From the NCBI GenBank assembly GCA_017435505.1, contig JAFSEZ010000004.1, positions 1-64,000 of the forward strand: a DNA stretch of 64,000 nucleotides, written 5' to 3'. Both the position numbers and the translations under genes were made by a program. This DNA is from Akkermansia sp. (lineage in GTDB: Bacteria > Verrucomicrobiota > Verrucomicrobiia > Verrucomicrobiales > Akkermansiaceae). The notes under the pieces are model-generated. The model was not told the origin of the DNA. It saw only the letters and a list, made by a program, of their open reading frames with translations, and ran no database searches. Numbering within the stretch: position 1 is the stretch's first letter; every line of letters begins with the position of its first letter. This document shows, in pieces, positions 1 to 8,581 of this stretch.

Positions 1-2
1 AA

Positions 3-551
3 CTAGTTGATTTGTTTGCAGAATTCCAAGGAAAAGCGAGTTTTTTCTTCCAAGGGAACAATGCAGAAGAGCATCCGGAAATTGTGCGCTATGCATTTTG
101 CTCAGGGGGAGATATTGCCAATCATAGTTATAATCATCCGCACTATGATAAGGTAGGGGCACGAGAGATGGTGCGCCAAATTGCACGGACTAATGCTATC
201 CTGAAAAACATCACAGGCGTACAACCGGCGTTTCTTCGTCCTCCGGGACATCGTTTTACGCAATGGCAGGCATTTGTCATCTGGGCTCGCTTTCACCAAC
301 TGATAGTAGAAGCAAATTTGGCGCCCATGGATTGGAAACACCCGGATGCCGAATCCTTGAGTCAATTTATAGTAGAAAATGTTCAACCCGGAACGATTGT
401 TTGCCTGCATGATGCTTCTCCCATTACGGTTAAGGCTCTTGAAAGGGTTTTACCCATATTATCTGCAGACGGGTACAAATTTCTATCGTTGTCGGAATTG
501 AAGGCAATGGGCAAGTTTTCACCGTATCGCCGCATGTTGGTGAAGTATTGA
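3..551 (+). CDS. polysaccharide deacetylase (NodB-type), 5' end outside window
   Basis: The reading frame is open from the window edge, so the N-terminus is missing; the apparent TTG at 12 is probably internal. The family removes N- or O-acetyl groups from chitin-like polymers, peptidoglycan or other polysaccharides using a divalent metal. Visible motifs are HSYNHP (the two metal-binding His), RPPGHR (motif 3) and LHDAS (final motif). The first motif, with the catalytic Asp, would lie upstream of the window. Substrate and location cannot be told from this fragment. A tail of basic and aromatic residues follows the last motif. I am confident of the family, not of the substrate. Confidence 0.85.
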   Translation, partial: LVDLFAEFQGKASFFFQGNNAEEHPEIVRYAFCSGGDIANHSYNHPHYDKVGAREMVRQIARTNAILKNITGVQPAFLRPPGHRFTQWQAFVIWARFHQLIVEANLAPMDWKHPDAESLSQFIVENVQPGTIVCLHDASPITVKALERVLPILSADGYKFLSLSELKAMGKFSPYRRMLVKY

Positions 552-625
552 AAATTGTGTCTGCTGCAAGCACGTATCGCTTCAAAAAACAGCTCCGTCA
601 TCTCATTGTAATTTTGCATGAATGA

Positions 626-654
626 TTGACAGGGTATGTATATTGTGCTAATCT
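626..654 (+). promoter_or_regulatory. sigma70-like promoter for the secreted protein at 681
   Basis: TTGACA (626-631), 17-base spacer, TAATCT (649-654). The predicted transcript start near 661 leaves a leader of about 20 bases. It rules out the upstream in-frame ATG at 636. Confidence 0.55.
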
Positions 655-680
655 CACATCGGAACAAAGTTTTTGTATAT

Positions 681-1244
681 ATGCGCGTTTTTTCTGTACT
701 TCTGACCCCTCTTGTGCTCGCAGCTGTTGCTCTTTCCGGTATGGCTGTGGCGCAGGATGATGCCGGCAATAATAACAAGAAAGGTAAAAAAGAGACTCGC
801 GCCCAAAAAGCGGCCAGAAAAAAAGCAGTGAGAGATGCGAAGAAAAGCGGTGTTAAGATGACGGATGAGGAACGCGCTGCAATCGAAGCACGCGCTGCTG
901 AAGACGCTTTGCTTGAGGAATATAAAGCCGGCAAGCAACATAATTATGACCGCGAGTTTGAGGCGTTGAATGAAGCCGCTGCTATTTTGGCAGAACTCCC
1001 GCCTGATGATGAGAAAGCTGCTGAAAAAGCAGCCAAGAAAATAGGTACCCTTTTCCATTCACTTCCTATTCCCTTGGGGGCAACTGAGAAAGAGCTGGAG
1101 ATGTGGGCCACATACATGAATAAAGTTAATTTTCAAATGGAGCGTCTCATGAATAAGCCTTATTTTGTATCCTCCGGTTTGCAGGAGGCATGGAGCTACG
1201 CTACGGATCCGTACTCCCGCCGCCGAGCAGATAAGACCAGGTAA
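681..1244 (+). CDS. small secreted Lys/Ala-rich protein, unknown function
   Basis: 187 residues. A hydrophobic signal peptide (about residues 1-22, ending near GMAVAQ) is followed by a highly charged Lys/Arg/Ala/Glu-rich stretch (about 25-75) likely to be helical or coiled, then a more ordinary C-terminal half. I recognise no domain. The start at 681 is chosen because the promoter at 626-654 places transcription downstream of the in-frame ATG at 636. There is no Shine-Dalgarno sequence. A clear terminator follows, so it is probably transcribed alone. Probable periplasmic or envelope-associated protein; function unknown. Confidence 0.7.
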   Translation: MRVFSVLLTPLVLAAVALSGMAVAQDDAGNNNKKGKKETRAQKAARKKAVRDAKKSGVKMTDEERAAIEARAAEDALLEEYKAGKQHNYDREFEALNEAAAILAELPPDDEKAAEKAAKKIGTLFHSLPIPLGATEKELEMWATYMNKVNFQMERLMNKPYFVSSGLQEAWSYATDPYSRRRADKTR

Positions 1245-1263
1245 GTTTAAAAACCATATCAGC

Positions 1264-1294
1264 AAAAAAGCACCCTGAACCGGGTGCTTTTTTG
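1264..1294 (+). terminator. intrinsic terminator
   Basis: A-run plus GCACCC (1264-1275), 6-base loop, GGGTGC plus T-run (1282-1293). The perfect 12-bp stem ends in Ts and closes the gene at 681-1244. Because the stem starts with As, it could also stop transcription from the other side. Confidence 0.85.
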
Positions 1295-1317
1295 TTGATT
1301 GGTTGGGTTGTGGCTGT

Positions 1318-1743
1318 TTAATCTGCCAAATCTTCTGCGGGAGCAGCACATTTGTACCAATCTTCCGGTATGCGGCAGGGGCGCCCCTTGGGCATTTGTA
1401 CGAGGGCTAAACGCTGCCGGACGGAGACACAGAGTTTGTTGTTTTCTTTTCGCCGTACTTCAAAGCGGCACCAGAAGCTGGATTTTTCTACGCTTTCTAC
1501 CCAGCCCAGCACCTTGATTTCATCTGCCATGAAGGCAGGTGAGTGGTAGTTGACCTCGTGGCGCACGATGACGAGATGACAGTCTTGGCGAGCGAGTGTC
1601 ACATAGTCAATACCGATGGCCGGTGCCATTTTTGTGCGGCATTCTTCTACCCAGCGCATGTAGGCCAAGTTGTGTACCACGCCACCACAATCTGTATCGT
1701 AGTACATGACGGAGTAATCAAGGGTAAATTGAGGGTTTTTCAT
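1318..1743 (-). CDS. acyl-CoA thioesterase, hot-dog fold (YbgC/FadM type)
   Basis: 141 residues, the usual size for a single hot-dog-fold thioesterase of the 4-hydroxybenzoyl-CoA thioesterase group. The N-terminal motif YYDTDCGGVVHN (about residues 14-25) is the family signature, with the catalytic Asp at 16 or 18. These cytosolic enzymes hydrolyse acyl-CoA or acyl-ACP thioesters; in many bacteria the ybgC gene sits with tol-pal, which is not the case here. It lies downstream of the aminotransferase on the same strand, about 90 bases apart. The substrate cannot be predicted. Confidence 0.85.
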   Translation of the reverse strand: MKNPQFTLDYSVMYYDTDCGGVVHNLAYMRWVEECRTKMAPAIGIDYVTLARQDCHLVIVRHEVNYHSPAFMADEIKVLGWVESVEKSSFWCRFEVRRKENNKLCVSVRQRLALVQMPKGRPCRIPEDWYKCAAPAEDLAD

Positions 1744-1831
1744 GATGATTCTTCAGAAGTGAAAGGCGGGAGGAAGCTATCAACTTCGTCCCGCCCGGTA
1801 GTTAAAGAGTTACTGCCGATAAACGGCGGGG

Positions 1832-2923
1832 TTATTTAAGCTTGAGCACATCTACAATGGCAGAGGTGATTTCCTTCATGTCATCCATGCAGAGTTCGCC
1901 CATGTGTGCAATGCGGAAGGTCTTGTCCTTGAGACCACCATAGCCGTTGCCCAGTTGCATGTTGCGCTCGGACAATGCCTTGTTGAGCTCTGGGATGGAA
2001 ATCATTTCGTCGCATCCCTTGGGGTGAGAATCAATGACGGTGAGGGTCTTGGAGAGGTACTTGCGGTTGGGGTATACGCGGAAGTATTCGTCTGCCCAAG
2101 CGCGCACATATTCGGCCATTTGCTCGTGGCGAGCAAAGCGATTTTCAATGCCTTCTACCTCTACAATCTTCTGCAGCTGCTTGTCCAGCGCATACATGAG
2201 AGAAAGGCAGGGGGTAGAGGTGTACTGGTAATTTTTCTTATCAATGAAATCCCAGATGGTGCGCAGGTCAAAGTACAAGCCACGGTTCTTCACCTCTGCC
2301 GTGCGGTCGTAGGCTTTGCGGCTCATGGCGCAAATGGCCAAACCGGGAGGAAGAGCCAATGCTTTTTGGGTAGAGGTGATGAGTACGTCAATTCCCAGCT
2401 TGTCGGTTTCAATCTTGGAGCCGGCGGCAGAAGAAACGGCATCCACACACCACACAACGTCCGGATACTTCTTCATCACCTCAGCAATTTCTTCTACGGG
2501 GTTTTGAATGCCGGAGGACGTTTCGTTGTGCGTGACGGTGATGAGGTCATACTTACCGGTGGCAAGTGCTTGGTCTACCATTTCGGCGGTGGTGGGCTCG
2601 CCCATGGTGCTGGAAAACTTGTCTGCCGGGATTCCGTTGGTTTCTGCCATTTTGAACCACTTGTCACCGAATGCGCCGATGGAGAATACTGCTGCTCGTT
2701 TGGCAGTGCAGGAGCGGATGGCACCTTCCATCAAGCCCGAACCGGAGGAGGTGGAGAGCAGGATGCGGTTCTCGGTGAAAAGCACTTTTTGCATGTTGTC
2801 TGAGATGCGCTTTTGGATTTCGGATGCCTTTTTGGAGCGGTGCCCAATCATCGGCAGACTCATTTCCTGCAGAATATCATCCGACACAACGGTCGGTCCC
2901 GGTATGAACAATTTGATAGCCAT
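1832..2923 (-). CDS. class V PLP aminotransferase (alanine/serine-glyoxylate type)
   Basis: 363 residues. Fold-type I, class V aminotransferase resembling alanine-glyoxylate, serine-pyruvate and 2-aminoethylphosphonate transaminases. The PLP-binding Lys is at 187 in STQKALALPPG, and the ring-nitrogen Asp at 161 in CVDAVSS. The N-terminus FIPGPTVVSDDI is typical of the family (the 'PGP' start). It would be cytosolic and transfer an amino group between a small amino acid and a 2-oxo acid; specificity is not readable from the sequence. The start follows a TATACA-like -10 box, but I found no good -35. Confidence 0.85.
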   Translation of the reverse strand: MAIKLFIPGPTVVSDDILQEMSLPMIGHRSKKASEIQKRISDNMQKVLFTENRILLSTSSGSGLMEGAIRSCTAKRAAVFSIGAFGDKWFKMAETNGIPADKFSSTMGEPTTAEMVDQALATGKYDLITVTHNETSSGIQNPVEEIAEVMKKYPDVVWCVDAVSSAAGSKIETDKLGIDVLITSTQKALALPPGLAICAMSRKAYDRTAEVKNRGLYFDLRTIWDFIDKKNYQYTSTPCLSLMYALDKQLQKIVEVEGIENRFARHEQMAEYVRAWADEYFRVYPNRKYLSKTLTVIDSHPKGCDEMISIPELNKALSERNMQLGNGYGGLKDKTFRIAHMGELCMDDMKEITSAIVDVLKLK

Positions 2924-3011
2924 GGTAGGGTGTGTTTTGTATACTCTGACAGTCTAGCACAATTTTACCCTGAAATGCCAGCACAAAGTTTGAATGTGAC
3001 AAAGAAGAATG

Positions 3012-3040
3012 TTGCAAAGGATGGGGTAAATCGGTAATAT
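3012..3040 (+). promoter_or_regulatory. promoter giving a near-leaderless mRNA (SurA-like gene)
   Basis: TTGCAA (3012-3017), 17 bases, TAATAT (3035-3040). Only 8 bases separate the -10 box from the ATG at 3049, so transcription should begin at or next to the start codon. Confidence 0.6.
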
Positions 3041-3048
3041 AGGCGCGT

Positions 3049-4074
3049 ATGAATCTTTTCTGTCGCTTAGCTCCTTTGGCTTTGGTGGTGGCACCCTGCA
3101 TTTTGCCGCCGGAAGCGGACGCACAAGAGGCTGCTGCATCTAAGCCTAATCGCATTGTAAACCGCGTAGCTGCGACGGTGAATGGTCGCCCCATCACCTC
3201 CAGCGAGGTGCGTGCGCGCCTTACGCCTTACATTCGCGAGCTGATGATGCTTTATCCCCGCCAAGGCCCCCGTTTTTCTGCAGAATTGATTAAGGCGAAA
3301 AAAGCAGTCATGCAGGAGCTTATCGAGCGCGAGTTGGTGCTGAGCGAATTTGAAACGAAGGGCTACCAGATGCCGGATTCTGTCATTGATGAAGAAATCA
3401 GTCGCCGTGTTCTGATACAGCACAATGGTGACCGCGATGATTTGCTGGACAACCTCCGCAAGAGCGGCATGACATATAGCGAGTTCCGTGAGTCCGTGCG
3501 CAAGGAGACAACGGTGGCAGCCATGCGCAGTAGTCGCTATGACCGCGGTATCCCCCCCACTCCGGATGAAATTCGCGCGGAGTATAATGCCACGAAGCAT
3601 GAGTATCGCGATATTTCGCAGGACTCTATCCGCTACGAGAAAATTTTTATCCCGGCCATGGCGGATGATCCCAACATTTCTCCCGAGCAACAGTACGACT
3701 TGGCGAATGAATTGAAAGCGCGTCTGGATCGTAAGGAACTCTCCTTTGCAGATGCGGCTCGCGAGTATTCTCGTGATATGCATGCACAGGATGGTGGGGT
3801 GTGGCCCAGCCTCAAGCGCTGCGATTTGGCGGTAGACTTTGCCAACATTGTGTTCAGCGTAGAGCCGGGCAAGATTGTGGGTCCCCTGCTGGATCCCGCA
3901 GGTTTTACGATTGTGCGAGTCAAGAGCAAGAAACTTGCTCCTGCTCCCTCTCTCAGCAAGCCTGAAATCAAGGAACAGGTGGATGATGCAGTGCGCCGCA
4001 AGCAAAGCGAGGCTCGTTACCGCCAATGGGTAGAGCGGCTGCGGGATAAGGCCATTATACGCACCTATATTTGA
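3049..4074 (+). CDS. SurA-like periplasmic chaperone / parvulin peptidyl-prolyl isomerase
   Basis: 341 residues. Signal peptide at 1-25, a SurA-type N-terminal segment beginning NRVAATVNGRPITSSEV (about 33-50), an extended helical chaperone region, then one parvulin (PpiC) domain at about 190-300 containing FADAAREYSRDMHAQDGG and a C-terminal VRVKS strand. E. coli SurA has two parvulin domains; this has one. The family escorts unfolded outer-membrane proteins through the periplasm and isomerises prolyl bonds. The barrels at 31968 and 56068 would be plausible clients (inference). Transcribed alone between its own promoter and terminator. Confidence 0.85.
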   Translation: MNLFCRLAPLALVVAPCILPPEADAQEAAASKPNRIVNRVAATVNGRPITSSEVRARLTPYIRELMMLYPRQGPRFSAELIKAKKAVMQELIERELVLSEFETKGYQMPDSVIDEEISRRVLIQHNGDRDDLLDNLRKSGMTYSEFRESVRKETTVAAMRSSRYDRGIPPTPDEIRAEYNATKHEYRDISQDSIRYEKIFIPAMADDPNISPEQQYDLANELKARLDRKELSFADAAREYSRDMHAQDGGVWPSLKRCDLAVDFANIVFSVEPGKIVGPLLDPAGFTIVRVKSKKLAPAPSLSKPEIKEQVDDAVRRKQSEARYRQWVERLRDKAIIRTYI

Positions 4075-4098
4075 TGCTCATTTGATAGTATGTTTCAC

Positions 4099-4133
4099 AA
4101 CCGCCGCTCCGTATATGGTTCGGCGGTTTTTTC
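4099..4133 (+). terminator. intrinsic terminator of the SurA-like gene
   Basis: AACCGCCG (4099-4106) pairs with CGGCGGTT (4121-4128), followed by a T-run. Confidence 0.85.
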
Positions 4134-4135
4134 GC

Positions 4136-4168
4136 AAAAAACGCTCTACCCGGAGTTGGTAGAGCGTT
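4136..4168 (-). terminator. intrinsic terminator of the flavodoxin-fold reductase
   Basis: On the minus strand, ACGCTCTACC pairs with GGTAGAGCGT (stem arms 4158-4167 and 4141-4150), followed by a T-run (the As at 4136-4141). Back-to-back with the plus-strand terminator. Confidence 0.8.
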
Positions 4169-4199
4169 AGGAAGTGGGATGGTTCCTATACCCGGTGAA

Positions 4200-4733
4200 T
4201 CAGAGCTTGGAGATGAGTTCCACTGCGCGTCGGGCGTGTTCTTCTGCTTTGCCGAGTATCGTTTCCATCTGTCCCGGTTCGTGGCGCATAGAGTATGATA
4301 CGGCTCCCGTGCTGATGCTTCCTGCATATTCCATGCCGCAGAATCCGCAGGCTGTTTTCAGGGAGAGGAAAAAGGCATCAAAATCAAGAGCCTCCAAGGG
4401 AGCCCCGGTGGTGTAGGAAAGGACGAGTTTCTTGCCGCGCAGCTTGTTGCCGTCGGAGCCATGGGAGAAGCCATGCAGGAAGGTGTCTTCCATCCAACGG
4501 TGCATCAACGAAGGCATAGAAAACCAGAAGACCGGAAATTGCAGCACAATAATATCAGCCCACATGAGTTTTTCTTGTTCTGCTTTGGCATCAATTTTGA
4601 AATCCGGGTACAATTGGTCTAGGTAAACGGCCTTGCTTTCGGGAAGCAGCTCTGCGAGTTTTCCCATGATGGCTTTGTTTGCAACAGAATCATCCATGTC
4701 CGTGTGTCCTGAGATGATGAGAATGTTTTTCAT
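4200..4733 (-). CDS. flavodoxin-fold NAD(P)H:quinone oxidoreductase (MdaB/KefF type)
   Basis: 177 residues, cytosolic Flavodoxin_2-family reductase. The N-terminus MKNILIISGHTD is the phosphate-binding strand-loop. LQFPVFWFSMPSLMHRW (about 64-80) and LVLSYTTGAP (about 103-112) are the FMN-binding segments expected of MdaB, WrbA-like and KefF reductases. The family reduces quinones by two electrons using NAD(P)H and is often linked to oxidative stress. It has its own promoter and terminator. The enzyme class is secure; the physiological acceptor is not. Confidence 0.85.
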   Translation of the reverse strand: MKNILIISGHTDMDDSVANKAIMGKLAELLPESKAVYLDQLYPDFKIDAKAEQEKLMWADIIVLQFPVFWFSMPSLMHRWMEDTFLHGFSHGSDGNKLRGKKLVLSYTTGAPLEALDFDAFFLSLKTACGFCGMEYAGSISTGAVSYSMRHEPGQMETILGKAEEHARRAVELISKL

Positions 4734-4760
4734 GATGTGATGAGGGGTGAGTTTGCCGGG

Positions 4761-4790
4761 AGTTTAGCACGCAAATCACCGCTTTGGCAA
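4761..4790 (-). promoter_or_regulatory. promoter of the flavodoxin-fold reductase
   Basis: Minus strand: TTGCCA (4790-4785), 18-base spacer, TAAACT (4766-4761). Leader about 20 bases to the ATG at 4733. Confidence 0.5.
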
Positions 4791-4810
4791 GATGTCATTT
4801 CGTAAGCCGT

Positions 4811-4840
4811 AAAAAAATGCGGTACGCCACAGCGTACCGC
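4811..4840 (-). terminator. intrinsic terminator of the lipoprotein gene
   Basis: Minus strand: GCGGTACGC (4840-4832) pairs with GCGTACCGC (4827-4819) around a short loop, followed by a run of seven Ts. Confidence 0.85.
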
Positions 4841-4870
4841 TCGGAAGAAATGGGGGCTGGATAACGGGGG

Positions 4871-6199
4871 TCAGCGGCGTTTGCGACCTGCTGCTTTTTT
4901 TGGCTCTGCCGGTGCCATGTTGATTTTGAATGCCTTATCGGGTGTTTCTTTCCAGGCAGCACAGGTCATAACACCATTAATCTTGCCATCGGCTGTCAAG
5001 GAGAGCTCAAGCATGCCGTCCTTAGCATCGTATACTTCGGCCGTGGGTTGATCCGGGTCGTATTGTCCATCATAGATGGTTATGTTGATGCGGGATGTCC
5101 CATCTTCGTTCTTTTCAAAGGAGCAGCGACCGTCAATATCCAAGCATGCTTCGGGCAGTTTTGTGTCGTACAGACGCCCAATAAACTGTACCGAGTCTTC
5201 GAACTTGACTGTCGTGTCAATTTGGATGGAGAGGGAGCCGAAGTGGTCTCCGCGAGTCCATTCGCCGGAGAATAGCTTGCCCTCCGCAATAGCTGCTACG
5301 CAGTGGTTAATCCATGCTTCTTTTTCAGCGGCCGCTGCGCGAGCTTGTTCCTCTGCCTTGCGGGTTTCTTCCTCTCGGCGCGCCTGGGCTTCTACCATGC
5401 GAGTCCTCGCTGCATCTTCGCGTCCTTTGATGTAGGGGGTTGCCTCGGCGTTGAATGCTGCTATTTTTTCGCTGATAAGATTTTTGCGGTTTTGTTCAAA
5501 GTCGGCAGTCATCACCGCGGCACCTTCCGGCAGAGCTGATTCGGGGGTGCAGGGGGCTAATTCCAGCAGAGCTGCGGTATCGAGTACAATATCGCTGATT
5601 TCCCAGTTGCCTTCGTTCAGCTTGGCTTTGAGTGAGCCGGTAACATTGATGGTTGTGCCGGCCTGCGTGGTAACCACGTATACGGCAGATTCCGAAAGAT
5701 CTTTGAGCTCGTTGGCCAGATTTTGCAGGTTGGCGGGCAGGGGGGTGGCTGCGCGGTCTGCATCGGTGATAAAATCGGTCGGTGCGCCAACTTGCATCAG
5801 GTAGCTGGCTTCCGGTAGCATGGCCGCTGCTGCGCTTTCGTTGATGGCTTTGCGTTCTTCATTGAAATGCGCCGGCGCATTTTGGCTTGTGAACAAGTTC
5901 TCTTTGACGGTCGTGGGCTGGGTGATAGCTATGGTGAAAGACTCATCCGGATTGGGGGTTATCTGCATGCTCAACTCACCGAGGGCCACGAAGCCGAACT
6001 CAGCCAATTGAGCTTGCACGGCGGGAGCCACTCCTTCCACCGTCGGTTCAATGGGCTTGGGCGGTTCCGGGGCAGGTTGCTCTACCTGCTGTGGTTGCTC
6101 GGCTGGTTTTACTTCGGCAGCTTCCTCTTCGTAGCAGGAGGGCAGCGCCACCAGGGTGGTGGCAAGAAGCAATGCGGACGGTATCAAACGTGTCTTCAT
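4871..6199 (-). CDS. lipoprotein with coiled-coil segment, unknown function
   Basis: 442 residues from the ATG at 6199. The signal peptide ends in the lipobox LPSC, giving a lipidated Cys near residue 22, followed by an acidic and then Pro/Glu/Gln-rich linker typical of tethered lipoproteins. A charged helical stretch rich in RREEETRKAEE-like heptads lies in the middle; the C-terminal third looks like a beta-rich domain with a basic tail (KKAAGRKRR). An in-frame ATG at 6253 is rejected because it overlaps the -10 box. Anchored in the inner or outer membrane; I do not recognise the domains. Confidence 0.75.
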   Translation of the reverse strand: MKTRLIPSALLLATTLVALPSCYEEEAAEVKPAEQPQQVEQPAPEPPKPIEPTVEGVAPAVQAQLAEFGFVALGELSMQITPNPDESFTIAITQPTTVKENLFTSQNAPAHFNEERKAINESAAAAMLPEASYLMQVGAPTDFITDADRAATPLPANLQNLANELKDLSESAVYVVTTQAGTTINVTGSLKAKLNEGNWEISDIVLDTAALLELAPCTPESALPEGAAVMTADFEQNRKNLISEKIAAFNAEATPYIKGREDAARTRMVEAQARREEETRKAEEQARAAAAEKEAWINHCVAAIAEGKLFSGEWTRGDHFGSLSIQIDTTVKFEDSVQFIGRLYDTKLPEACLDIDGRCSFEKNEDGTSRINITIYDGQYDPDQPTAEVYDAKDGMLELSLTADGKINGVMTCAAWKETPDKAFKINMAPAEPKKAAGRKRR

Positions 6200-6251
6200 A
6201 GCGTTGCAGAGTCGCGGCGTGCTCGTGCGCTGAGCATGCCTGTGCGCGCGC

Positions 6252-6281
6252 ATTTTAGCAGCTTTTTGCTGCGCTTGTCAA
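6252..6281 (-). promoter_or_regulatory. strong promoter of the lipoprotein gene
   Basis: Minus strand: perfect TTGACA (6281-6276), 18-base spacer, TAAAAT (6257-6252). Leader of about 45 bases to the ATG at 6199. Confidence 0.65.
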
Positions 6282-6366
6282 GCTTTCAGCTCGTGTTGGC
6301 GTGCAAAATCAGCGATTTGCCAGTCGGTGAAGCCGAGGTGTACCGCGAAAAGCGGGGTGTAGGCGG

Positions 6367-7272
6367 TTATTCCGCGTTCTTGTCCTTATTTTGAAGCTTG
6401 ATGAAGCTCCACTCTGACACACTGGGGAAAGAGGGGAGCGCAACCGTACCCAAGCGCGCACGCAGCAGGAACCAGAGCTTGCGAAAGTTATTGACACTGT
6501 ATCGGCGTTCGTAGATTCGGTATTCATCATCCCGCATCTTTTCCAAGATGGTGTGGTAGATAAGGCTCATGGCTTGTGCGGGGATAAGCGCGTTGCGATC
6601 TTCTACCGAGAGAGCTTGGTAGTATTCATCTGCCTCTCCGAAGAATTTTTCAGCCAGAGCTGCTTCATATGCCAAAAGCTGGCGCAAGCGGTAGTTGTAT
6701 TTCTGTTCGCGGATATCCGCGCAGGTTACGCCAAAAAGTTTCATGTCTTCTGCCGGTAGGTAGAAGCGTCCGTACTTGCGGCAATCCTCCGCTACATCTC
6801 GCAGGATATTGACGAGCTGCAGGGCATATCCAAGCGCAATGGCATAGTTCTTTGCCTCTGGAGAAGCTCCCATCACATGAGCACTGGTGATGCCTACGCA
6901 TGCGGCTACCTTGTATGCGTAGGCCAGTAATTCTTCTCGCGTTTCCGGCTGCCGGGGTTCTATGTCACTGCGACAACCGGCTATTAGCTCAAGCATGGGC
7001 TTGATATCCGGCTGAACTTCCTCCACCAGCTTTTGCACTTCTTCTTCAATGCCGGGTGTGGGTTCAACTCGCATGGAGATGACCTCTTCCCATCTGTTGA
7101 GTGCGGTGTGGCGTTCTTCCGGGCTCATGCCGGGTTCATCCACAATATCATCAACGATGCGGCAGAATGCGTAAAATTGAGCCATGTGGACGCGCTTTTC
7201 CACAGGCAAATCCATGAGAGTGAATGCGAGGTTTGATTTGGCGTTGCGGGTGATGGTGTCGGATTCAGCCAT
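6367..7272 (-). CDS. squalene/phytoene synthase family (trans-isoprenyl diphosphate synthase)
   Basis: 301 residues. Two aspartate-rich motifs bind the Mg-diphosphates: DDIVDE (41-46) and DVAED (159-163), the latter followed by YGRFYLP, all typical of head-to-head prenyl synthases such as squalene, presqualene-diphosphate (HpnD) and phytoene synthases. Substrate would be farnesyl or geranylgeranyl diphosphate, possibly supplied by the prenyl synthase at 62884-63768. No hopanoid or carotenoid partner genes are adjacent, so the product is open. It follows lepB by 21 bases and is probably co-transcribed with it. Confidence 0.85.
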   Translation of the reverse strand: MAESDTITRNAKSNLAFTLMDLPVEKRVHMAQFYAFCRIVDDIVDEPGMSPEERHTALNRWEEVISMRVEPTPGIEEEVQKLVEEVQPDIKPMLELIAGCRSDIEPRQPETREELLAYAYKVAACVGITSAHVMGASPEAKNYAIALGYALQLVNILRDVAEDCRKYGRFYLPAEDMKLFGVTCADIREQKYNYRLRQLLAYEAALAEKFFGEADEYYQALSVEDRNALIPAQAMSLIYHTILEKMRDDEYRIYERRYSVNNFRKLWFLLRARLGTVALPSFPSVSEWSFIKLQNKDKNAE

Positions 7273-7293
7273 GAGAGTATGTGTAAGAGAAGG

Positions 7294-8520
7294 TTAGTGG
7301 ATGCTGCCCCAGTGTGCGGTGAATGGCCACAAGGTGAAAGAGGCCGGTCCAAGGATGTTGAACTGGCGGACGGGCCCCCAGTAGCGGGAGTCAAGGGAGT
7401 TGTCGGTATTGTCTCCCAGCGCAATATACTCACGCAGGTTGGGAGTATCTTGTGCTGCGCGGAGGATGATGCTGCGTCCCGCCGTGAGGTATGCATGGGG
7501 ATACAAGTGGGAATCGAGAGCCTTATATCCGCCGGGGTTGAATGGTTGCTTGCCTGCGGCCACTATGCCCATGCTGTTCTCCTTGGCGGGGATGCCATTA
7601 ATAAGCACGTGCGGGTTAGAGATGCAGATGGTATCTCCCGGCAATCCGCACAAGCGTTTGATATAATGCGTGCCGCTGCTTTGGTCTTCTATGCTGCGGG
7701 TGGTTTTGCCGCTGGTGTTGATACCGCGGGTGTCGAAGACAAACGTTTCGCCGCGTTCCGGCTTGCGGAAGTGGTAGGCCATGCGGTTGACGATGACCAT
7801 ATCGCCGGCATCCACTCGCGCTTTCATGATAGTTTCGCCGGCACGGTATGGTAAAAATTGAAGACCCAGCGGGGTATCTATCATTTTGCCTTGCTCACGC
7901 AGGTACTGCATAATTGTGCCTTGAGCGGCGGGAATGGTGAGGGTGCTGCGGTCATCAAAAGAAAGTACCGTCTCCGTAAAAAGAAGCCACTTCTGTTGCT
8001 GGTGCATGCCGACGATGCGCTTATCCGTATCTGCCACTTCATCAATATACGAGCTGCCCAGCGTGAGAGTGTGCCACCAACGGGTGGGTGCAGATGGAAT
8101 TTCTTCGATGGGGTGGACGATGATGCCGTTGAGCGTGGGTTGCATGGACCCGGTGGGAATGCGGAAGGGTTGTGCATAGTATGTGCGGATTCCCAAGAAA
8201 ACCACCATGATGATGAAGAAAGACTCCACCATTTCTACCAAGCCGTTGCGTTTGAAGCCCGGCATGGGCTCGCAAACGGTATGAATAGCCAGTATAAGAT
8301 TCTGAACTTCCTCTTTTTTCCACGATGCAAGAGCTTGGCGCAACTTGTTTTGCATCGTGCTGAGTTCTTCCAGTTTGTCTTCTTTGATGCCGGGGCGGAA
8401 ATGGTTGAGATAACGTCTCAGTGCGGCGGCTGTTTCATGCCCGTTGCGCCGCCAGCTTGGGGTAAACCAAGCAAAGCAAGAATCAACAATGACGTTCAGG
8501 ACTGGAAGAAGATGGCGCAT
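7294..8520 (-). CDS. lepB: signal peptidase I with a long insertion
   Basis: 408 residues. A TM helix at about 97-115 is followed by box B, PTGSMQPTL, with the catalytic Ser125; the general-base Lys288 lies in HYIKRLCGLPGD, and box E is GDNTDNSLDSRYWG. It cleaves signal peptides from exported proteins on the outer face of the inner membrane. Two oddities: a cytosolic-looking N-terminal extension of about 95 residues, and roughly 100 extra residues between Ser125 and the conserved AGDMVIVNRM strand (about 238), a gap that is usually 10-20 residues. All catalytic residues remain, so it should be active. Confidence 0.93.
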   Translation of the reverse strand: MRHLLPVLNVIVDSCFAWFTPSWRRNGHETAAALRRYLNHFRPGIKEDKLEELSTMQNKLRQALASWKKEEVQNLILAIHTVCEPMPGFKRNGLVEMVESFFIIMVVFLGIRTYYAQPFRIPTGSMQPTLNGIIVHPIEEIPSAPTRWWHTLTLGSSYIDEVADTDKRIVGMHQQQKWLLFTETVLSFDDRSTLTIPAAQGTIMQYLREQGKMIDTPLGLQFLPYRAGETIMKARVDAGDMVIVNRMAYHFRKPERGETFVFDTRGINTSGKTTRSIEDQSSGTHYIKRLCGLPGDTICISNPHVLINGIPAKENSMGIVAAGKQPFNPGGYKALDSHLYPHAYLTAGRSIILRAAQDTPNLREYIALGDNTDNSLDSRYWGPVRQFNILGPASFTLWPFTAHWGSIH

Positions 8521-8581
8521 ACGTGTTGATGCTATTGTACTTTATTTATACGACTTGAAAAGGCAAAAATGCAGTGGAGGG

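Noticed and set aside
6367-7272. A hopanoid or carotenoid cluster
   Set aside because: Only the prenyl-synthase-like gene is present; neighbours are lepB and a lipoprotein.
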